Part shown: positions 8,938-19,636 of the stretch, piece after piece
Layout: every line of letters begins with the position of its first letter
Position numbering within the stretch: position 1 is the stretch's first letter
The notes under the pieces: generated by a model
The model's input: only the letters and a program-made list of their open reading frames with translations
Databases searched by the model: none
What the model was told of the DNA's origin: nothing
Program-made: the position numbers and the translations under genes
NCBI RefSeq assembly: GCF_021029445.1
Contig: NZ_CP072610.1
Location: forward strand, 3,410,001-3,474,000
Direction of reading: 5' to 3'
Length of the DNA: 64,000 bases
Origin: Pseudomonas wenzhouensis
Lineage (GTDB): Bacteria > Pseudomonadota > Gammaproteobacteria > Pseudomonadales > Pseudomonadaceae

Positions 8938-9957
8938 TTACAACCCCAGTTTCAGGCGTGCGGTTTCGCCTGTGGTGTGCGGCGCAACGTCCACGCTTTC
9001 GCCGTTATAGGTCACCTGAGCGCCACGGGCGAAACCCAGGCGCAACTCAAGCGGTGCCTTACCGACCAGTTCAATGCGCTCACCGCTGCGCTTGAGCGCG
9101 CTGAGCAGCACCTTGCCATCGGCATCGGTCACCTGCGTCCAACAATCGGCGGTGAACTGCACATTGACTACGCCCTGCCCAGCGGCCACAGCCGGCGCAG
9201 GCGATGGTGCCGGCACCGGCGCCGGCGCAGTGGCTGCAGGCGCTGCAGCCTGAGCAGCGACAGGTTCCGCTGCAACCGCTGCCGGCGCTGCATTTGCAGC
9301 CTCGGCAATGGGTGCGGCAGCGTTTTCAGGCGCGACCTCGGCAGCCGGCTGCTCGGCAGCGCCAGCATCTTCCGGAGCCTGTCCCGGTTCAACCGGCAAC
9401 AGCAGCGGGCTGCTTGGCTCACGGCCCTGCACATCGGCAACTGCCTGATCTTCCGGCTCGGCCAAGGAGTGCACCTGGGTCGTACCGTCGGCACCCTCCA
9501 CCTCTACATGCTCGAGCCCCAGATCGGCCAGGCTGGCAACCGGGCGGCCCTGATCCTGCCACCAGAAGAAACCGCCACCAATCAACGCCAGCAGCAACAA
9601 AAAGCTGACCAGACGCAGGATGCTCTGCGAATAGCGCACCGGCTCCTCGATACGGCCCAGCGCATGCACGCTGCTGCCGCTGGAATCGGCGCCGGTGAAC
9701 TGATCGAACTCCATCGCCAGGCGGTTCTGATCCATCTCCAGCAATTTGGCGTAGGCCCGGATGTAGCCACGGGCAAAGGTGTGGCCCGGCAGCTTGTCGA
9801 AGGCACCGGCCTCGATCTGGGCAAGACGCTGCGGCGTCAGATTGAGCTGCGTCGCCACCTCGGCAATGCTCAGCCCCTTGATTTCACGGGCCTGACGCAG
9901 GCTTTCACCAGGATTGGTCGGCATCGGCTGATTCACTTCGCTATGTGCCGCGTTCAT
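8938..9957 (-). CDS. rodZ: Cell-shape protein RodZ
   Basis: A 339-residue bitopic protein. It has an N-terminal HTH_25 domain at about 17-85 (ESLRQAREIKGLSIAEVATQ), which in RodZ binds MreB. One transmembrane helix follows at about 113-133, then a long Ala/Pro/Glu low-complexity periplasmic linker (about 185-265) and a C-terminal DUF4115 beta-domain that ends at the stop. RodZ links the MreB cytoskeleton to the peptidoglycan elongation complex. Its ATG overlaps the pilF TGA (ATGA), indicating translational coupling. The position between pilF and ispG is the usual Pseudomonas arrangement. Confidence 0.93.
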   Translation of the reverse strand: MNAAHSEVNQPMPTNPGESLRQAREIKGLSIAEVATQLNLTPQRLAQIEAGAFDKLPGHTFARGYIRAYAKLLEMDQNRLAMEFDQFTGADSSGSSVHALGRIEEPVRYSQSILRLVSFLLLLALIGGGFFWWQDQGRPVASLADLGLEHVEVEGADGTTQVHSLAEPEDQAVADVQGREPSSPLLLPVEPGQAPEDAGAAEQPAAEVAPENAAAPIAEAANAAPAAVAAEPVAAQAAAPAATAPAPVPAPSPAPAVAAGQGVVNVQFTADCWTQVTDADGKVLLSALKRSGERIELVGKAPLELRLGFARGAQVTYNGESVDVAPHTTGETARLKLGL

Positions 9958-10715
9958 TGTTGCCCCGAAACATATTGCTGATATTCCCGAGAAGCCGGGT
10001 ACAGGCGCCGTAATTGCAGGCCCAGGCTGGCAGCCCGGTCACGGTCCTCGAACACTTCGGCCAGGCGTGCACCCAGCAACAGGCTACGCGCGTTCTGCGG
10101 CGCCATATCGCTGTAACTGTCGTAGTAACGACGAGCCGGTACGTATTCCTTGTCCTCGTAGGACATGACGGCCATTTCCAGCAACGCACGCGGCTGGCGA
10201 CTGCTCAGGCGCAGGGCACGCTGAAAGTATTGCTTGGCCTGCTCACGCTGGTTCAGTTGCAGGGCCGTGAGCCCCAGATTCTCGAACACCCGGGAGCGCT
10301 CCGGGTAGAGATTGTCTTCTGCGGCCTTGAGGTAGGTGTTCATGGCGTCCTGATAACGCTGCTGCTCGAACAGGAAACCACCGTAGTTATTCAGCAAGCG
10401 CGCGTCGTTCGGGCGCTGCGACAGCGCCTTGCGAAAATGCTCGTCAGCCAGCTTCGACTCCATCTCCAGCTGGAAGGCCATGGCCAGCGCGGCATGGGCA
10501 TCCGCGTTCGAGGAGTCCAGCTCCAACGCATTCTTCAGCGGCACCTTGGCACGCTGGGTATCGCCCTGCTGGATATAGGCGATACCGAGTTGCACATAGG
10601 CATCGCGTGCTTCGTCACGCCCTTTCGCCGTACGCATGGGGTCGACATCGCCCGTGGTCACGCAACCACCGAGCAAACTGGCAACAAGCAATAGCAGCGT
10701 AGGGCGCAGGGTCAT
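9954..10715 (-). CDS. pilF: Type IV pilus biogenesis lipoprotein PilF/PilW
   Basis: A 253-residue lipoprotein with lipobox LLGGC (Cys18) followed by six or so tetratricopeptide repeats. This is the pilotin PilF that carries the secretin PilQ to the outer membrane. I choose the ATG at 10713-10715 because GAGAGG is six bases upstream; the other in-frame ATG at 10721 abuts that sequence. The gene lies 13 bases downstream of rlmN and overlaps rodZ by four bases. Confidence 0.92.
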   Translation of the reverse strand: MTLRPTLLLLVASLLGGCVTTGDVDPMRTAKGRDEARDAYVQLGIAYIQQGDTQRAKVPLKNALELDSSNADAHAALAMAFQLEMESKLADEHFRKALSQRPNDARLLNNYGGFLFEQQRYQDAMNTYLKAAEDNLYPERSRVFENLGLTALQLNQREQAKQYFQRALRLSSRQPRALLEMAVMSYEDKEYVPARRYYDSYSDMAPQNARSLLLGARLAEVFEDRDRAASLGLQLRRLYPASREYQQYVSGQQ

Positions 10716-10728
10716 GGACATCCTCTCT

Positions 10729-11877
10729 TCAATTTCGATTGGCGGCAGCATGAGGCTCTTGTGCCTCGTTGCCCAGCTGGCGCACGGCAATGTAACGCTC
10801 GCTGCGCCGAGTACGATCCATGACCTGACCAACCAGCTGGCCGCACGCCGCATCGATATCGTCACCGCGCGTGGTGCGCACCGTGACGTTGTGCCCGGCC
10901 TTGTGCAACAGATCCTGGAAGCGGCGAATGGCATTATTGCTGGGCCGCTCGTACCCCGAGAAGGGGAAGGGATTAAACGGAATTAGGTTGATCTTGCAAG
11001 GCACATCGGCCAGAAGTGCGATCATCTGCTCAGCATGCTCAGGCTGATCGTTGACGCCCTTGAGCAGGGTGTACTCGATGGTCAGCACGCGCTTCTCGCC
11101 CAGCTTGGAGACGTAGCGCTTGCAAGCTGCCAGCAGCATGTCCAGCGGGTACTTCTTGTTGATCGGCACCAGTTGGTTACGCAGCTCGTCATTGGGCGCG
11201 TGCAGCGACAGGGCCAGGGACACGTCGATGACTTCAGCCAGCTTGTCGATCATCGGCACCACGCCGGAGGTGGACAGCGTCACCTTGCGTTTGGAGATGC
11301 CGTAACCGAGGTCGTCCATCATGATCTGCATGGCGGAGACGACGTTGTCGAAATTCAGCAGCGGCTCGCCCATGCCCATCATCACCACGTTGGTGATGGC
11401 GCGATCGATCTTCGCCGGCACGGTGCCGAAGGATTTGTTGGCGATCCACACCTGGCCGATGATCTCGGCGCTGGTCAGGTCGCTGTTGAAGCCCTGTTTG
11501 CCGGTGGAGCAGAAGCTGCAGTCCAGGGCGCAACCGGCCTGCGACGACACGCACAGGGTGCCGCGGCCGTTCTGCGGGATATACACGGTTTCCACGCAGC
11601 TGCCCGACGCCACACGCACCACCCACTTGCGCGTGCCATCGGCGGAAATATTCTCGCTGACCACTTCCGGGCCGCGAATCTCGGCAGAGGCCTCGAGCTT
11701 CTCGCGCAAGGCCTTGCCGACATTGGTCATGGCGGCGAAATCATCGACGCCAAAGTGGTGAATCCACTTCATTACCTGGCCGGCACGGAAGCGCTTCTCG
11801 CCGATGGACTCGAAGAACTGCTCCATTTCCGGCTGGGTCAGGCCCAGCAGGTTGATCTTGCCGGAGGTATTGGTCAT
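10729..11877 (-). CDS. rlmN: 23S rRNA A2503 / tRNA A37 C2-methyltransferase, radical SAM
   Basis: A 382-residue radical SAM enzyme. The [4Fe-4S] motif CxxxCxxC is Cys116, Cys120 and Cys123 (GCALDCSFC). The C-terminal mechanistic cysteine is Cys345 in DIDAACGQL. RlmN methylates A2503 of 23S rRNA and A37 of some tRNAs through a covalent methylcysteine intermediate. All residues needed for this two-cysteine chemistry are present. It lies between ndk and pilF on the same strand. Confidence 0.97.
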   Translation of the reverse strand: MTNTSGKINLLGLTQPEMEQFFESIGEKRFRAGQVMKWIHHFGVDDFAAMTNVGKALREKLEASAEIRGPEVVSENISADGTRKWVVRVASGSCVETVYIPQNGRGTLCVSSQAGCALDCSFCSTGKQGFNSDLTSAEIIGQVWIANKSFGTVPAKIDRAITNVVMMGMGEPLLNFDNVVSAMQIMMDDLGYGISKRKVTLSTSGVVPMIDKLAEVIDVSLALSLHAPNDELRNQLVPINKKYPLDMLLAACKRYVSKLGEKRVLTIEYTLLKGVNDQPEHAEQMIALLADVPCKINLIPFNPFPFSGYERPSNNAIRRFQDLLHKAGHNVTVRTTRGDDIDAACGQLVGQVMDRTRRSERYIAVRQLGNEAQEPHAAANRN

Positions 11878-11903
11878 GGCTTCACCCTCGCTTCATTCGC
11901 CAA

Positions 11904-12335
11904 TCAGCGAATGCGCGCGCACAGCTCGGTAGCGGAGAAGAAGTAAGCGATCTCGCGCGCAGCGGAAGCTTCGGAGTCCGAACCGTGAACGGCGTTTTCG
12001 TCGATGGAAACGGCGAAATCGGCACGAATGGTGCCCGGAGCAGCTTCTTTCGGGTTGGTAGCGCCCATCAGCTCGCGGTTCTTGGCAACGGCGTTCTCGC
12101 CTTCCAGAACCTGAACGATGACCGGGCCGGAGGTCATGAAGGCGACCAGATCCTTGAAGAAGCCGCGCTCGCTGTGCTCAGCGTAGAAACCGGCAGCTTC
12201 GCGCTCGGACAGTTGCACCATCTTCGAAGCGACGACGCGCAGACCGGCCTTTTCGAAACGGGTGGTGATCTCACCGATGACGTTCTTGGCAACGGCGTCA
12301 GGCTTGATGATGGAGAAAGTACGTTGAACAGCCAT
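11904..12335 (-). CDS. ndk: Nucleoside diphosphate kinase
   Basis: A 143-residue enzyme that transfers phosphate from ATP to other nucleoside diphosphates through phosphohistidine His117 (NAVHGSDS). The length and the opening ([14 protein letters not shown]) are standard for the small Ndk family. A minus-strand TATAAT box lies in the loop of the hairpin at 12375-12397, a plausible ndk promoter element, although no good -35 box is evident. It stands between iscX and rlmN. Confidence 0.97.
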   Translation of the reverse strand: MAVQRTFSIIKPDAVAKNVIGEITTRFEKAGLRVVASKMVQLSEREAAGFYAEHSERGFFKDLVAFMTSGPVIVQVLEGENAVAKNRELMGATNPKEAAPGTIRADFAVSIDENAVHGSDSEASAAREIAYFFSATELCARIR

Positions 12336-12370
12336 GTGAAGCTCCAGAAACTTTAGGGTTAAAGCGAAAA

Positions 12371-12399
12371 ATTAAACCCGCGAATTATACGCGGGTTCA
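12371..12399 (-). terminator. Terminator after iscX that contains a -10-like box for ndk
   Basis: An eight-pair stem (AACCCGCG / CGCGGGTT, 12375-12397) is followed on the minus strand by TAATTTTTCG. Its loop contains TATAAT on the same strand. It marks the end of the isc operon and may overlap the ndk promoter. Confidence 0.65.
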
Positions 12400-12436
12400 G
12401 GTTAAAAGCGTAGGCCAGGCGCCGTAAGCGCCTGTT

Positions 12437-12637
12437 TCAGTCAAGCTCTTCGATCCAGGCGGCCTGTATCGCCTCCAGCACCTTCTCACCCCCGCGCTGC
12501 GGGTCATCGGAAAACTGCGGCAAAGCCACGACCCAGCGGTGCAGATCGACGAAGTTCACGTAGCGCGGATCGACATCCGGCTTTTGTTCGCTCAGCTCGA
12601 TGGCGATGTCCAGTACATCGGCCCACTTCAGACTCAT
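12437..12637 (-). CDS. iscX: Fe-S assembly regulator IscX
   Basis: A 66-residue acidic protein, exactly the usual IscX length, with the family motif DVDPRYVNFVDLHRWV. IscX binds IscS and iron and modulates cluster assembly. I use the ATG of MSLKW at 12637; an ATG two codons earlier (12643) is also possible, as AGGA can serve either. It is the last gene of the isc operon, 16 bases after fdx. Confidence 0.93.
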   Translation of the reverse strand: MSLKWADVLDIAIELSEQKPDVDPRYVNFVDLHRWVVALPQFSDDPQRGGEKVLEAIQAAWIEELD

Positions 12638-12653
12638 GATCATGTTTCCTGGA

Positions 12654-12995
12654 TCAGTGCGGCGCTTCGGCCGCGTGATTAAGCGAATACTTGGGAATCT
12701 CGATGGTGAGATCTTCTTCACCGACGATAGCCTGACAGGCCAGGCGCGAGTGAGCCTCAAGCCCCCACGCCTTGTCCAGATAGTCCTCTTCCAGCTCGTC
12801 GGCCTCGTTCAGCGAGTCGAAGCCCTCGCGCACGATGCAGTGACAGGTGGTGCAGGCGCACACGCCACCGCAGGCGCTTTCCATCTCGATATGGTGCTCA
12901 TGGGCCAGCTCGAGGATGGAAATACCAGGCTCAGCCTCGACCACCAGGCCATCCGGGCAGAAGCGCTCGTGGGGCAGAAAAATTACCTGCGGCAT
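12654..12995 (-). CDS. fdx: [2Fe-2S] ferredoxin of the Isc system
   Basis: A 113-residue adrenodoxin-type ferredoxin. The four cluster cysteines are Cys42, Cys48 and Cys51 (CGGVCACTTC) and Cys87 (RLACQA). It supplies electrons for cluster assembly on IscU. The ATG at 12993-12995 is preferred over the TTG immediately before it. It begins three bases after the hscA stop. Confidence 0.95.
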   Translation of the reverse strand: MPQVIFLPHERFCPDGLVVEAEPGISILELAHEHHIEMESACGGVCACTTCHCIVREGFDSLNEADELEEDYLDKAWGLEAHSRLACQAIVGEEDLTIEIPKYSLNHAAEAPH

Positions 12996-12998
12996 CAA

Positions 12999-14864
12999 TT
13001 ATTCCTCGATCTCGTTCAGATTGCGCCCGGCAAGCGCGGCTTTAACCGTCGAATCCAGGCGCCTGGCAGCGAATGCGTCGGTGACCTGCGACAGGCGTTT
13101 GGTCTGTCGCTCGATGGCCAGACCGTCGCTGCCGGCCAGCAGATCGCGCAACTCCTGCACCTGCAGCTCGATGACCTCGCGCTCCTCGGCGTCCAGCAAA
13201 CGCTCGCCATCGGCCTCCAGGGCGCCTTCGACCGCCTCGATCAGGCGCTGGGCATCGACCTGCTGCTCACGCAGCACGCGCGCGGCCTTGTCGTCGCCGG
13301 CGTTCTGGAAGGAGTCCTGCAGCATGCGCGCGATCTCGCCATCAGTCAGACCATAGGACGGCTTGACCTGGATGCTCGACTCGATGCCGGAACTCAGCTC
13401 CCGCGCCGCGACACTGAGCAGGCCATCAGCATCGACCTGGAAGGTCACGCGAATCTTCGCTGCACCCGCGACCATCGGCGGAATGCCGCGCAGCTCGAAG
13501 CGCGCCAGCGAACGGCAGTCGGCGATCAGCTCGCGCTCGCCCTGCAGCACATGAATCATCATGGCCGTCTGGCCATCCTTGTAGGTGGTGAATTCCTGCG
13601 CACGCGCCACCGGGATGGTGGTATTGCGCGGAATCACCTTTTCCATCAGCCCGCCCATGGTTTCCAGGCCGAGCGACAGTGGAATCACATCCAGCAGCAG
13701 CAACTCCTCGCCATCGTCACGCTGATTACCCGCCAGGGCATCGGCCTGGATTGCTGCACCGATGGCCACCACCTGATCCGGATCGATATTGGTCAGCGGC
13801 GCACGACCGAACAGCTCGCCTACCGCCTCGCGCACACGCGGCACACGGGTCGAGCCACCCACCATGACCACGGCACTGACCTCTTCCAGCTCGACACCCG
13901 AATCACGCACCGCGCGCCGGCAAGTCTTGAGGCTGCGCGCCACCATCGGCTCGATCAGCGTCTCGAACTGCTCGCGGCTCAACACAGCGCGCCAGTCGCC
14001 ATGGCTCAGTTCGGTGCTGTCCGCCTCGGTCAGCGCCTCTTTCGCGGCACAGGCAGCCTGTAGCAGGCTGCGCTGGGTTGCCGGATCGAGATCGCTGGAA
14101 ATCCCGGCCTGCTGGATGATCCAGTCGGCAATGGCATGATCGAAGTCGTCGCCACCCAGGGCGCTGTCGCCACCGGTGGCCAGTACCTCGAAAACACCGC
14201 CGGTCAGGCGCAGGATGGAAATATCAAAGGTGCCGCCGCCCAGGTCATAGATAGCAACCACGCCTTCGGCCTTCTGATCCAGACCATAAGCGACAGCGGC
14301 AGCAGTGGGTTCGTTGAGCAGACGTAGCACGCTAAGGCCGGCAAGACGCGCGGCATCCTTGGTGGCCTGACGCTGCGCGTCATCGAAGTAGGCCGGCACG
14401 GTAATCACCGCGCCCACCAGCTCGCCACCCAGCGTTTGCTCGGCACGCAAACGCAGAGTCTTGAGAATTTCCGCCGAGACTTCCACCGGGCTCTTGGCAC
14501 CCTGCACGGTCTCGATGAAGGGCATGTGCGACTCGCCCGCCACGAAGCGATAGGGCAATTGCTCGCCAAGCTGATGCACATCGGCGATACCGCGCCCCAT
14601 CAGGCGCTTGACCGACAACACGGTGTTCAACGGATCACTGGCAGCAGCCGACTTGGCCGACTCGCCGACCTCGATGCTGGCAGCGTGATAACGCACCGCC
14701 GAAGGCAGGATGACCTTGCCGGCAGCATCGGCCAGAGGCTCGGCCAGACCACTGCGCACGGCAGCGACCAGTGAATTGGTGGTGCCCAGGTCAATACCCA
14801 CTGCCAGCCGACGCTGGTGCGGTTGCGGGCTCTGTCCTGGCTCGGCGATCTGCAATAAGGCCAT
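12999..14864 (-). CDS. hscA: Hsp70-family chaperone HscA
   Basis: A 621-residue specialised DnaK. The N-terminal ATPase has its phosphate-binding loop at about 23-31 (GIDLGTTNS), and the substrate-binding and lid domains follow. HscA binds the LPPVK motif of IscU and drives transfer of finished clusters with HscB. The ATG at 14862-14864 gives the family N-terminus [10 protein letters not shown]; the frame is open 14 codons upstream without conserved content. It lies between hscB and fdx. Confidence 0.96.
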   Translation of the reverse strand: MALLQIAEPGQSPQPHQRRLAVGIDLGTTNSLVAAVRSGLAEPLADAAGKVILPSAVRYHAASIEVGESAKSAAASDPLNTVLSVKRLMGRGIADVHQLGEQLPYRFVAGESHMPFIETVQGAKSPVEVSAEILKTLRLRAEQTLGGELVGAVITVPAYFDDAQRQATKDAARLAGLSVLRLLNEPTAAAVAYGLDQKAEGVVAIYDLGGGTFDISILRLTGGVFEVLATGGDSALGGDDFDHAIADWIIQQAGISSDLDPATQRSLLQAACAAKEALTEADSTELSHGDWRAVLSREQFETLIEPMVARSLKTCRRAVRDSGVELEEVSAVVMVGGSTRVPRVREAVGELFGRAPLTNIDPDQVVAIGAAIQADALAGNQRDDGEELLLLDVIPLSLGLETMGGLMEKVIPRNTTIPVARAQEFTTYKDGQTAMMIHVLQGERELIADCRSLARFELRGIPPMVAGAAKIRVTFQVDADGLLSVAARELSSGIESSIQVKPSYGLTDGEIARMLQDSFQNAGDDKAARVLREQQVDAQRLIEAVEGALEADGERLLDAEEREVIELQVQELRDLLAGSDGLAIERQTKRLSQVTDAFAARRLDSTVKAALAGRNLNEIEE

Positions 14865-14909
14865 GGTCTTCTTGAAATCATCAGGCAGGCTGCCGAGGCA
14901 ACCCACAGG

Positions 14910-15431
14910 TTAATCGTCGAGGCGCTCTTCTAGTTGGCGCACTTCATGGGAGAGCTTGTCGAGAAACTGCATCCGCCGCATCAGGCGCTCAGCCTCTTCG
15001 CGACGAGCATCGTCGTCCCAGCATGCCGCGAAGCGCTCATTGAGCGCCTCCTGAGCGGTCTTCAGGCGACGCTTGAAGGCTGCGACACCAGCCAGGTCGG
15101 CGTCGTCCTGCAGCTCTTCCAGCTCTTCGCGCAGCTGCATCTGCTGCAGGAGAAAATCCGGGTCCTGCACCGTCACTTCCAGCGGAAGCTCCGGCCCACG
15201 CATGGCCAGCAGGTAACGGGCACGCTGCGATGGCGTTTTCAGAATCTGATACGCCTCGTTGAGACAGGCCGAGCGCTCCAGCGCCAGGCGCTGCTCACGC
15301 TCGCCGGCATCGGCGAAACGGTCAGGATGAACCTGACGCGCCAGCTCGCGGTAACGCGCAGCCAGCTGATCCAGATCCAGACGAAAACTCGGCTGCAGGT
15401 CGAACAGAGCGAAATGGCAGGGATTACCCAT
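14910..15431 (-). CDS. hscB: J-domain co-chaperone HscB
   Basis: A 173-residue protein with an N-terminal J domain, the HPD tripeptide at 35-37 (ARQVHPDRF), and a C-terminal three-helix domain that binds IscU. HscB brings IscU to HscA and stimulates its ATPase. Typical length. It starts eight bases after the iscA stop. Confidence 0.95.
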   Translation of the reverse strand: MGNPCHFALFDLQPSFRLDLDQLAARYRELARQVHPDRFADAGEREQRLALERSACLNEAYQILKTPSQRARYLLAMRGPELPLEVTVQDPDFLLQQMQLREELEELQDDADLAGVAAFKRRLKTAQEALNERFAACWDDDARREEAERLMRRMQFLDKLSHEVRQLEERLDD

Positions 15432-15439
15432 TCATGGCC

Positions 15440-15763
15440 TCAGACATTGAAGCTTTCGCCGCAACCGCATTCGCCGCGCACGTTGGGGTTGTTGAACTTG
15501 AAGCCCTCGTTGAGGCCTTCCTTGACGAAGTCCAACTCGGTGCCATCGAGATAGACCAGGCTCTTGGGATCGATGATCACCTTGACGCCATGGCTTTCGA
15601 ATACCTGATCCTCGGCCGCCAGTTCATCAACGAACTCGAGCACATAGGCCAGGCCGGAACAACCGGTAGTACGCACACCGAGGCGAATACCCTCGCCCTT
15701 GCCGCGCCCCTCGAGGGAGCGCTGCACATGACGAGCGGCTGCTTCAGACATGGTGATGGCCAT
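15440..15763 (-). CDS. iscA: A-type Fe-S carrier IscA
   Basis: A 107-residue protein with the three conserved cysteines Cys35 (TTGCSG), Cys99 and Cys101 (GECGCGESF). It acts as a carrier or scaffold in delivering clusters. The start at 15763 ([10 protein letters not shown]) is the family start; upstream codons in frame belong to the iscU-iscA gap. Confidence 0.96.
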   Translation of the reverse strand: MAITMSEAAARHVQRSLEGRGKGEGIRLGVRTTGCSGLAYVLEFVDELAAEDQVFESHGVKVIIDPKSLVYLDGTELDFVKEGLNEGFKFNNPNVRGECGCGESFNV

Positions 15764-15776
15764 TACAAACCTCGTA

Positions 15777-16163
15777 TCAGAGCAAGCCTTTCTTCTGCTT
15801 GTAGTCGCGCACGGCGGCCTTGATGGCATCCTCGGCGAGCACGGAGCAGTGAATTTTCACCGGCGGCAGTGCCAGTTCTTCGGCGAGCTGGGTGTTCTTG
15901 ATGCTCTCGGCTTCATCCAGGGTCTTGCCCTTCATCCACTCGGTGGCGAGGGAGCTGGAGGCAATAGCCGAACCGCAGCCATAGGTCTTGAACTTGGCGT
16001 CTTCGATCACGCCGCTTTCGTTGACCTTGATCTGCAGACGCATGACGTCGCCGCAAGCCGGCGCGCCGACCATACCGGTGCCGACATCGGGATCTTCGGC
16101 ATTGAGCTTGCCGACGTTGCGCGGATTTTCGTAGTGGTCGATGACCTTGTCACTGTAAGCCAT
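15777..16163 (-). CDS. iscU: Fe-S cluster scaffold IscU
   Basis: A 128-residue scaffold on which clusters are built from IscS-derived sulphur. The ligands Cys37, Cys63 and Cys106 are present, and the chaperone-recognition motif LPPVK is at 99-103. Length and sequence are typical. It lies between iscS and iscA. Confidence 0.97.
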   Translation of the reverse strand: MAYSDKVIDHYENPRNVGKLNAEDPDVGTGMVGAPACGDVMRLQIKVNESGVIEDAKFKTYGCGSAIASSSLATEWMKGKTLDEAESIKNTQLAEELALPPVKIHCSVLAEDAIKAAVRDYKQKKGLL

Positions 16164-16206
16164 GCTGTACTTCCTCTCTCATCAGGTGCCGCTCTTCAGG
16201 CAGCTA

Positions 16207-17421
16207 TCAGTGTGCTGCCCATTCCACGGTGGAAAGGTCGACACCTTCTTTGAACATATCCCACAGGGGCGACAGTTCGCGCAGCTTATCCACAGCCTCA
16301 CGAACCTTGGCGGCAGCGTAATCGACCTCTTCTTCAGTGGTGAAACGACCGAAGGTGAAGCGAATCGAGCTGTGCGCCAGCTCGTCGTTGCGGCCCAGGG
16401 CACGCAGCACGTAGGACGGCTCCAGGGAAGCCGAAGTGCACGCCGAACCGGACGATACGGCGAGGTCCTTGAGCGCCATGATCAGCGACTCGCCCTCGAC
16501 GTAGTTGAAACTCAGGTTGAGGTTGTGCGGCACACGCGCCGTCAGGCTGCCGTTGACGTACAACTCTTCCATGCCTTCGAGCTGGCGGTAGAAGCGATCA
16601 CGCAGCGCAGTGATGCGCTGGTTTTCCGCCGCCATCTCCTGCTTGGCGATACGGAAGGCCTCACCCATGCCGACGCACTGGTGGGTGGCCAGGGTGCCGG
16701 AACGCATGCCGCGCTCATGACCACCACCGTGGGTCTGCGCCTCCAGACGCACACGCGGCTTGCGGCGTACGTACAGGGCACCGACACCCTTGGGGCCGTA
16801 GGTCTTGTGCGCCGAGAAGGACATCAGGTCGACCTTCATCTTCTCCAGGTCGATCTCCACCTTGCCGGTGGACTGCGCGGCATCGACGTGCAGCAACACG
16901 CCACGCGAGCGGGTCAGCTCACCAATGGCAGCGATGTCGTTGATGGTGCCGATTTCGTTGTTGACGTGCATGACCGACACCAGCACGGTGTCCTCACGCA
17001 GCGCAGCCTCGATCATGGCCGGGGTGATCAGGCCATCTTCGCCTGGCTCCAGATAAGTCACCTCGAAGCCTTCGCGCTCGAGCTGGCGGGTCGTATCCAA
17101 CACCGCCTTGTGCTCGATCTTCGAGGTGATGATGTGCTTGCCCTTGCTGGTGTAGAAGTGCGCAACACCCTTGATCGCCAGGTTGTTGGACTCGGTTGCA
17201 CCGCTGGTCCAGACGATTTCGCGCGGGTCGGCATTGACCAGTTCGGCGACCTGACGGCGGGCATTTTCCACCGCTTCTTCGGCCTTCCAGCCAAACACAT
17301 GCGAGCGCGAAGCCGGGTTGCCGAAGTTACCATCGACCAGCAGGCACTCGCTCATTTTCTGCGCCACACGCGGATCGACCGGCGTGGTAGCGGAATAATC
17401 GAGGTAAATAGGCAATTTCAT
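16207..17421 (-). CDS. iscS: Cysteine desulfurase IscS
   Basis: A 404-residue PLP enzyme, the same length as E. coli IscS. The PLP lysine is Lys206 ([12 protein letters not shown]), and the catalytic persulfide cysteine is Cys328 ([10 protein letters not shown]) in the long mobile loop. It removes sulphur from cysteine for Fe-S clusters and tRNA thiolation. I use the ATG at 17421 ([10 protein letters not shown]); the 11 upstream in-frame codons are not conserved. It lies 29 bases after iscR. Confidence 0.97.
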   Translation of the reverse strand: MKLPIYLDYSATTPVDPRVAQKMSECLLVDGNFGNPASRSHVFGWKAEEAVENARRQVAELVNADPREIVWTSGATESNNLAIKGVAHFYTSKGKHIITSKIEHKAVLDTTRQLEREGFEVTYLEPGEDGLITPAMIEAALREDTVLVSVMHVNNEIGTINDIAAIGELTRSRGVLLHVDAAQSTGKVEIDLEKMKVDLMSFSAHKTYGPKGVGALYVRRKPRVRLEAQTHGGGHERGMRSGTLATHQCVGMGEAFRIAKQEMAAENQRITALRDRFYRQLEGMEELYVNGSLTARVPHNLNLSFNYVEGESLIMALKDLAVSSGSACTSASLEPSYVLRALGRNDELAHSSIRFTFGRFTTEEEVDYAAAKVREAVDKLRELSPLWDMFKEGVDLSTVEWAAH

Positions 17422-17450
17422 CAGACTTCTCCTATCGGCAAGCGCACCGC

Positions 17451-17942
17451 TCATTCGACGGCGGACGCTTCAATCTTATCCAGGCGTGGCGCCTTGCCAG
17501 AGCAGCGACGCTGATCCTGACGCAAGGCCACTTCCTGCACCTCATGACGCGCGACCAGGTCGGCCAGGCTGATGCCACTGAGGAATTCATGAATCTGCTG
17601 GCTGAGGTCGCACCACAGATGGTGGGTCAGACAGGTGTCGCCGGCATGGCAATCACCCTGCCCCTGGCAACGCGTGGCATCCACCGACTCGTTGACCGCA
17701 TCGATCACCTGAGCCACCTGAATGCCGCGCATGTCGCGTGACAGCTGATAGCCGCCGCCCGGCCCGCGCACACTGGAAACCAGGCTGCCACGGCGCAGCT
17801 TGGCGAACAGTTGCTCGAGATAAGACAGGGAAATGCCCTGCCGCTCGGAAATATCGGCCAGGGAAACGGGACCGTGCTGCGCGTGCAGCGCCAGATCGAG
17901 CATGGCGGTAACGGCGTAACGGCCTTTGGTAGTCAGTCGCAT
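17451..17942 (-). CDS. iscR: Fe-S-sensing Rrf2 transcription regulator IscR
   Basis: A 163-residue Rrf2-family repressor. The winged helix-turn-helix covers about 1-75, and the [2Fe-2S] ligands Cys92, Cys98, Cys104 and His107 are all present. When loaded with a cluster it represses its own operon at type-1 sites, so cluster shortage switches the operon on. A good type-1 site covers its promoter (17982-18006). The start at 17942 gives the canonical [11 protein letters not shown]. Confidence 0.97.
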   Translation of the reverse strand: MRLTTKGRYAVTAMLDLALHAQHGPVSLADISERQGISLSYLEQLFAKLRRGSLVSSVRGPGGGYQLSRDMRGIQVAQVIDAVNESVDATRCQGQGDCHAGDTCLTHHLWCDLSQQIHEFLSGISLADLVARHEVQEVALRQDQRRCSGKAPRLDKIEASAVE

Positions 17943-17973
17943 GGCTCTACCACGAATCACTGAAGTGCCGCGA

Positions 17974-18002
17974 AGTATGCGATTCCCGAGTATTTAAGTC
18001 AA
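17974..18002 (-). promoter_or_regulatory. iscR operon promoter
   Basis: On the minus strand, TTGACT (18002-17997) is followed after 17 bases by CATACT (17979-17974). The -10 box is about 30 bases upstream of the iscR start. Both boxes are close to the sigma-70 consensus. Confidence 0.7.
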
Positions 18003-18006
18003 CTAT
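17982..18006 (-). promoter_or_regulatory. Type-1 IscR operator
   Basis: Read on the minus strand, the 25-bp block runs ATAGTTGACT, a five-base A/T centre, then ACTCGGGAAT. It agrees at nearly every position with the published type-1 IscR consensus (ATASYYGACT, R, WWW, YAGTCRRSTAT). It overlaps the -35 box and spacer, the expected position for repression by holo-IscR. Confidence 0.7.
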
Positions 18007-18078
18007 AAGACCTATTGATTTACTCAGGTTTGCGCACAAAAGGAGGCGGCATCATAGCAAAGCCCGCCTCCCGCTGCA

Positions 18079-18864
18079 TCAGGCAGCCGGCTTGTCGCCC
18101 TGCTGCTGATCCTTGCACACGTCGGCGAAGTCCTCGTCGCGCAGGGTCGGCAGATCCTTGGCGCAATAATCACTGCCGAGCGCCGTCAGCGCCTTGCACA
18201 TCCCCTCCAGACGACCATCGACCGCATGCAGGTGATCGAGCAACTGGCCGATGGCACGGGCAACCGGGTCAGGCATGTCCTGACCCACGCCGTAGGCGTC
18301 GAAGCCGATCTTCTCGGCCATGGCCTGGCGCTTGGCTTCCTGCTCGTCATCTGACTTGACGATGATCTTGCCGGGAATGCCAACTGCCGTCGCCCCGGCC
18401 GGCACCGCCTTGGTCACCACCGCGTTGGAGCCGATCTTAGCCCCAGCCCCGACAGTGAACGGGCCCAGCACCTTGGCACCAGCACCCACCACCACCCCAT
18501 CTTCCAGGGTCGGGTGACGCTTGCCCTTGTTCCAACTGGTGCCACCGAGGGTGACCCCCTGGTAAAGGGTCACGTCGTTACCGATCTCGGCAGTTTCACC
18601 AATGACGATGCCCATGCCGTGATCGATGAAGAAACGCCGACCGATCTTCGCCCCCGGATGAATTTCGATACCGGTCATCCAGCGCCCGAAGTTGGAGACC
18701 ACGCGCGCCAGCCACTTCCAGCCCGAACGCCACAGCGCGTGCGCCACGCGATGCAGCCAGACAGCGTGCAGCCCGGGATAGCAGGTCACCACCTCGAACG
18801 CATTGCGCGCCGCCGGATCACGGTGAAAAACGCTCTGGATATCTTCTCGCATGCGCTCAAACAT
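18079..18864 (-). CDS. cysE: Serine O-acetyltransferase
   Basis: A 261-residue enzyme that acetylates serine to O-acetylserine, the direct precursor of cysteine. It has an N-terminal helical domain and a left-handed beta-helix of hexapeptide repeats (about 65-160), including [15 protein letters not shown] and [15 protein letters not shown], with a long C-terminal tail. The start at 18864 (MFERMRED) lies inside the end of trmJ, an eight-base overlap. It is immediately upstream of the isc promoter, so cysteine supply and the desulfurase that uses it are neighbours. Confidence 0.95.
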   Translation of the reverse strand: MFERMREDIQSVFHRDPAARNAFEVVTCYPGLHAVWLHRVAHALWRSGWKWLARVVSNFGRWMTGIEIHPGAKIGRRFFIDHGMGIVIGETAEIGNDVTLYQGVTLGGTSWNKGKRHPTLEDGVVVGAGAKVLGPFTVGAGAKIGSNAVVTKAVPAGATAVGIPGKIIVKSDDEQEAKRQAMAEKIGFDAYGVGQDMPDPVARAIGQLLDHLHAVDGRLEGMCKALTALGSDYCAKDLPTLRDEDFADVCKDQQQGDKPAA

Positions 18865-19636
18865 CAGACTTCCCCTGCTTGTGAGACTCTCCACGCACGG
18901 CCTTCTCCGTCTCGGTCAGGATGCCGCGCAGGATATTCATTTCCAACTTGCTCACCGCACTGCGCCCATACAGTCGACGCAGACGCGTCATCAGGTGCCG
19001 CGGCTTCTGGGGATCGAGAAAACCGATCATCACCAGCACGCGCCGCAGATGACCGTAGAAGGACTCCAGTTCGTCCGCTGTCGCCGCCTGAGCATTGAGC
19101 ATCGCTGTCGACTCCAGCTTCTCTACCTTGGTCGGCAGACTCGAGGCCGTCAGCCAGGCCATGCGCACTTCATAGGCCAGCACCTGCACCGCCGCCGCCA
19201 GATTCAGCGAGCTGAATTCCGGGTTGGACGGGATATGCACGTGGTACTGACATCGCTGCAACTCTTCGTTGGTCAGGCCGGCATATTCACGACCGAACAC
19301 CAACGCCACTTCGCCCCCCGCAGCAGCCTGCTCACAGCTGGTCACGCCGCATTCGCGCGGGTCCAGCAGAGGCCAGGGAATGCGCCGATCGCGCGCACTG
19401 GTGCCGACCACCAGGGTGCAGCCCACCAGCGCTTCCTCCAGGGTATCGACCACCTGTGCGGCATCCAGCACATCGGTCGCACCGGACGCGCGCGCGACAG
19501 CCTCGCCACTGGGGAAATCTTCGGGAGCCACCAATACCAGACGCGACAGCCCCATGTTTTTCATCGCCCGCGCGGCACCGCCGATATTGCCCGGATGACT
19601 GGTGCCCACCAAAACCACGCGAATATTGTCCAGCAA
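18857..19636 (-). CDS. trmJ: tRNA (cytidine/uridine-32 2'-O)-methyltransferase TrmJ
   Basis: A 259-residue SPOUT methyltransferase of the TrmH family that modifies position 32 in the anticodon loop. Family motifs include [20 protein letters not shown] near the N-terminus, [16 protein letters not shown] in the middle and [17 protein letters not shown] at the SAM-binding knot. There is no ATG in the right place. I assign a TTG start (19634-19636), giving [16 protein letters not shown], with GAGAG eight bases upstream; this matches the family length. The open frame continues 15 codons to another TTG. It overlaps cysE by eight bases. Confidence 0.9.
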   Translation of the reverse strand: MLDNIRVVLVGTSHPGNIGGAARAMKNMGLSRLVLVAPEDFPSGEAVARASGATDVLDAAQVVDTLEEALVGCTLVVGTSARDRRIPWPLLDPRECGVTSCEQAAAGGEVALVFGREYAGLTNEELQRCQYHVHIPSNPEFSSLNLAAAVQVLAYEVRMAWLTASSLPTKVEKLESTAMLNAQAATADELESFYGHLRRVLVMIGFLDPQKPRHLMTRLRRLYGRSAVSKLEMNILRGILTETEKAVRGESHKQGKSDV

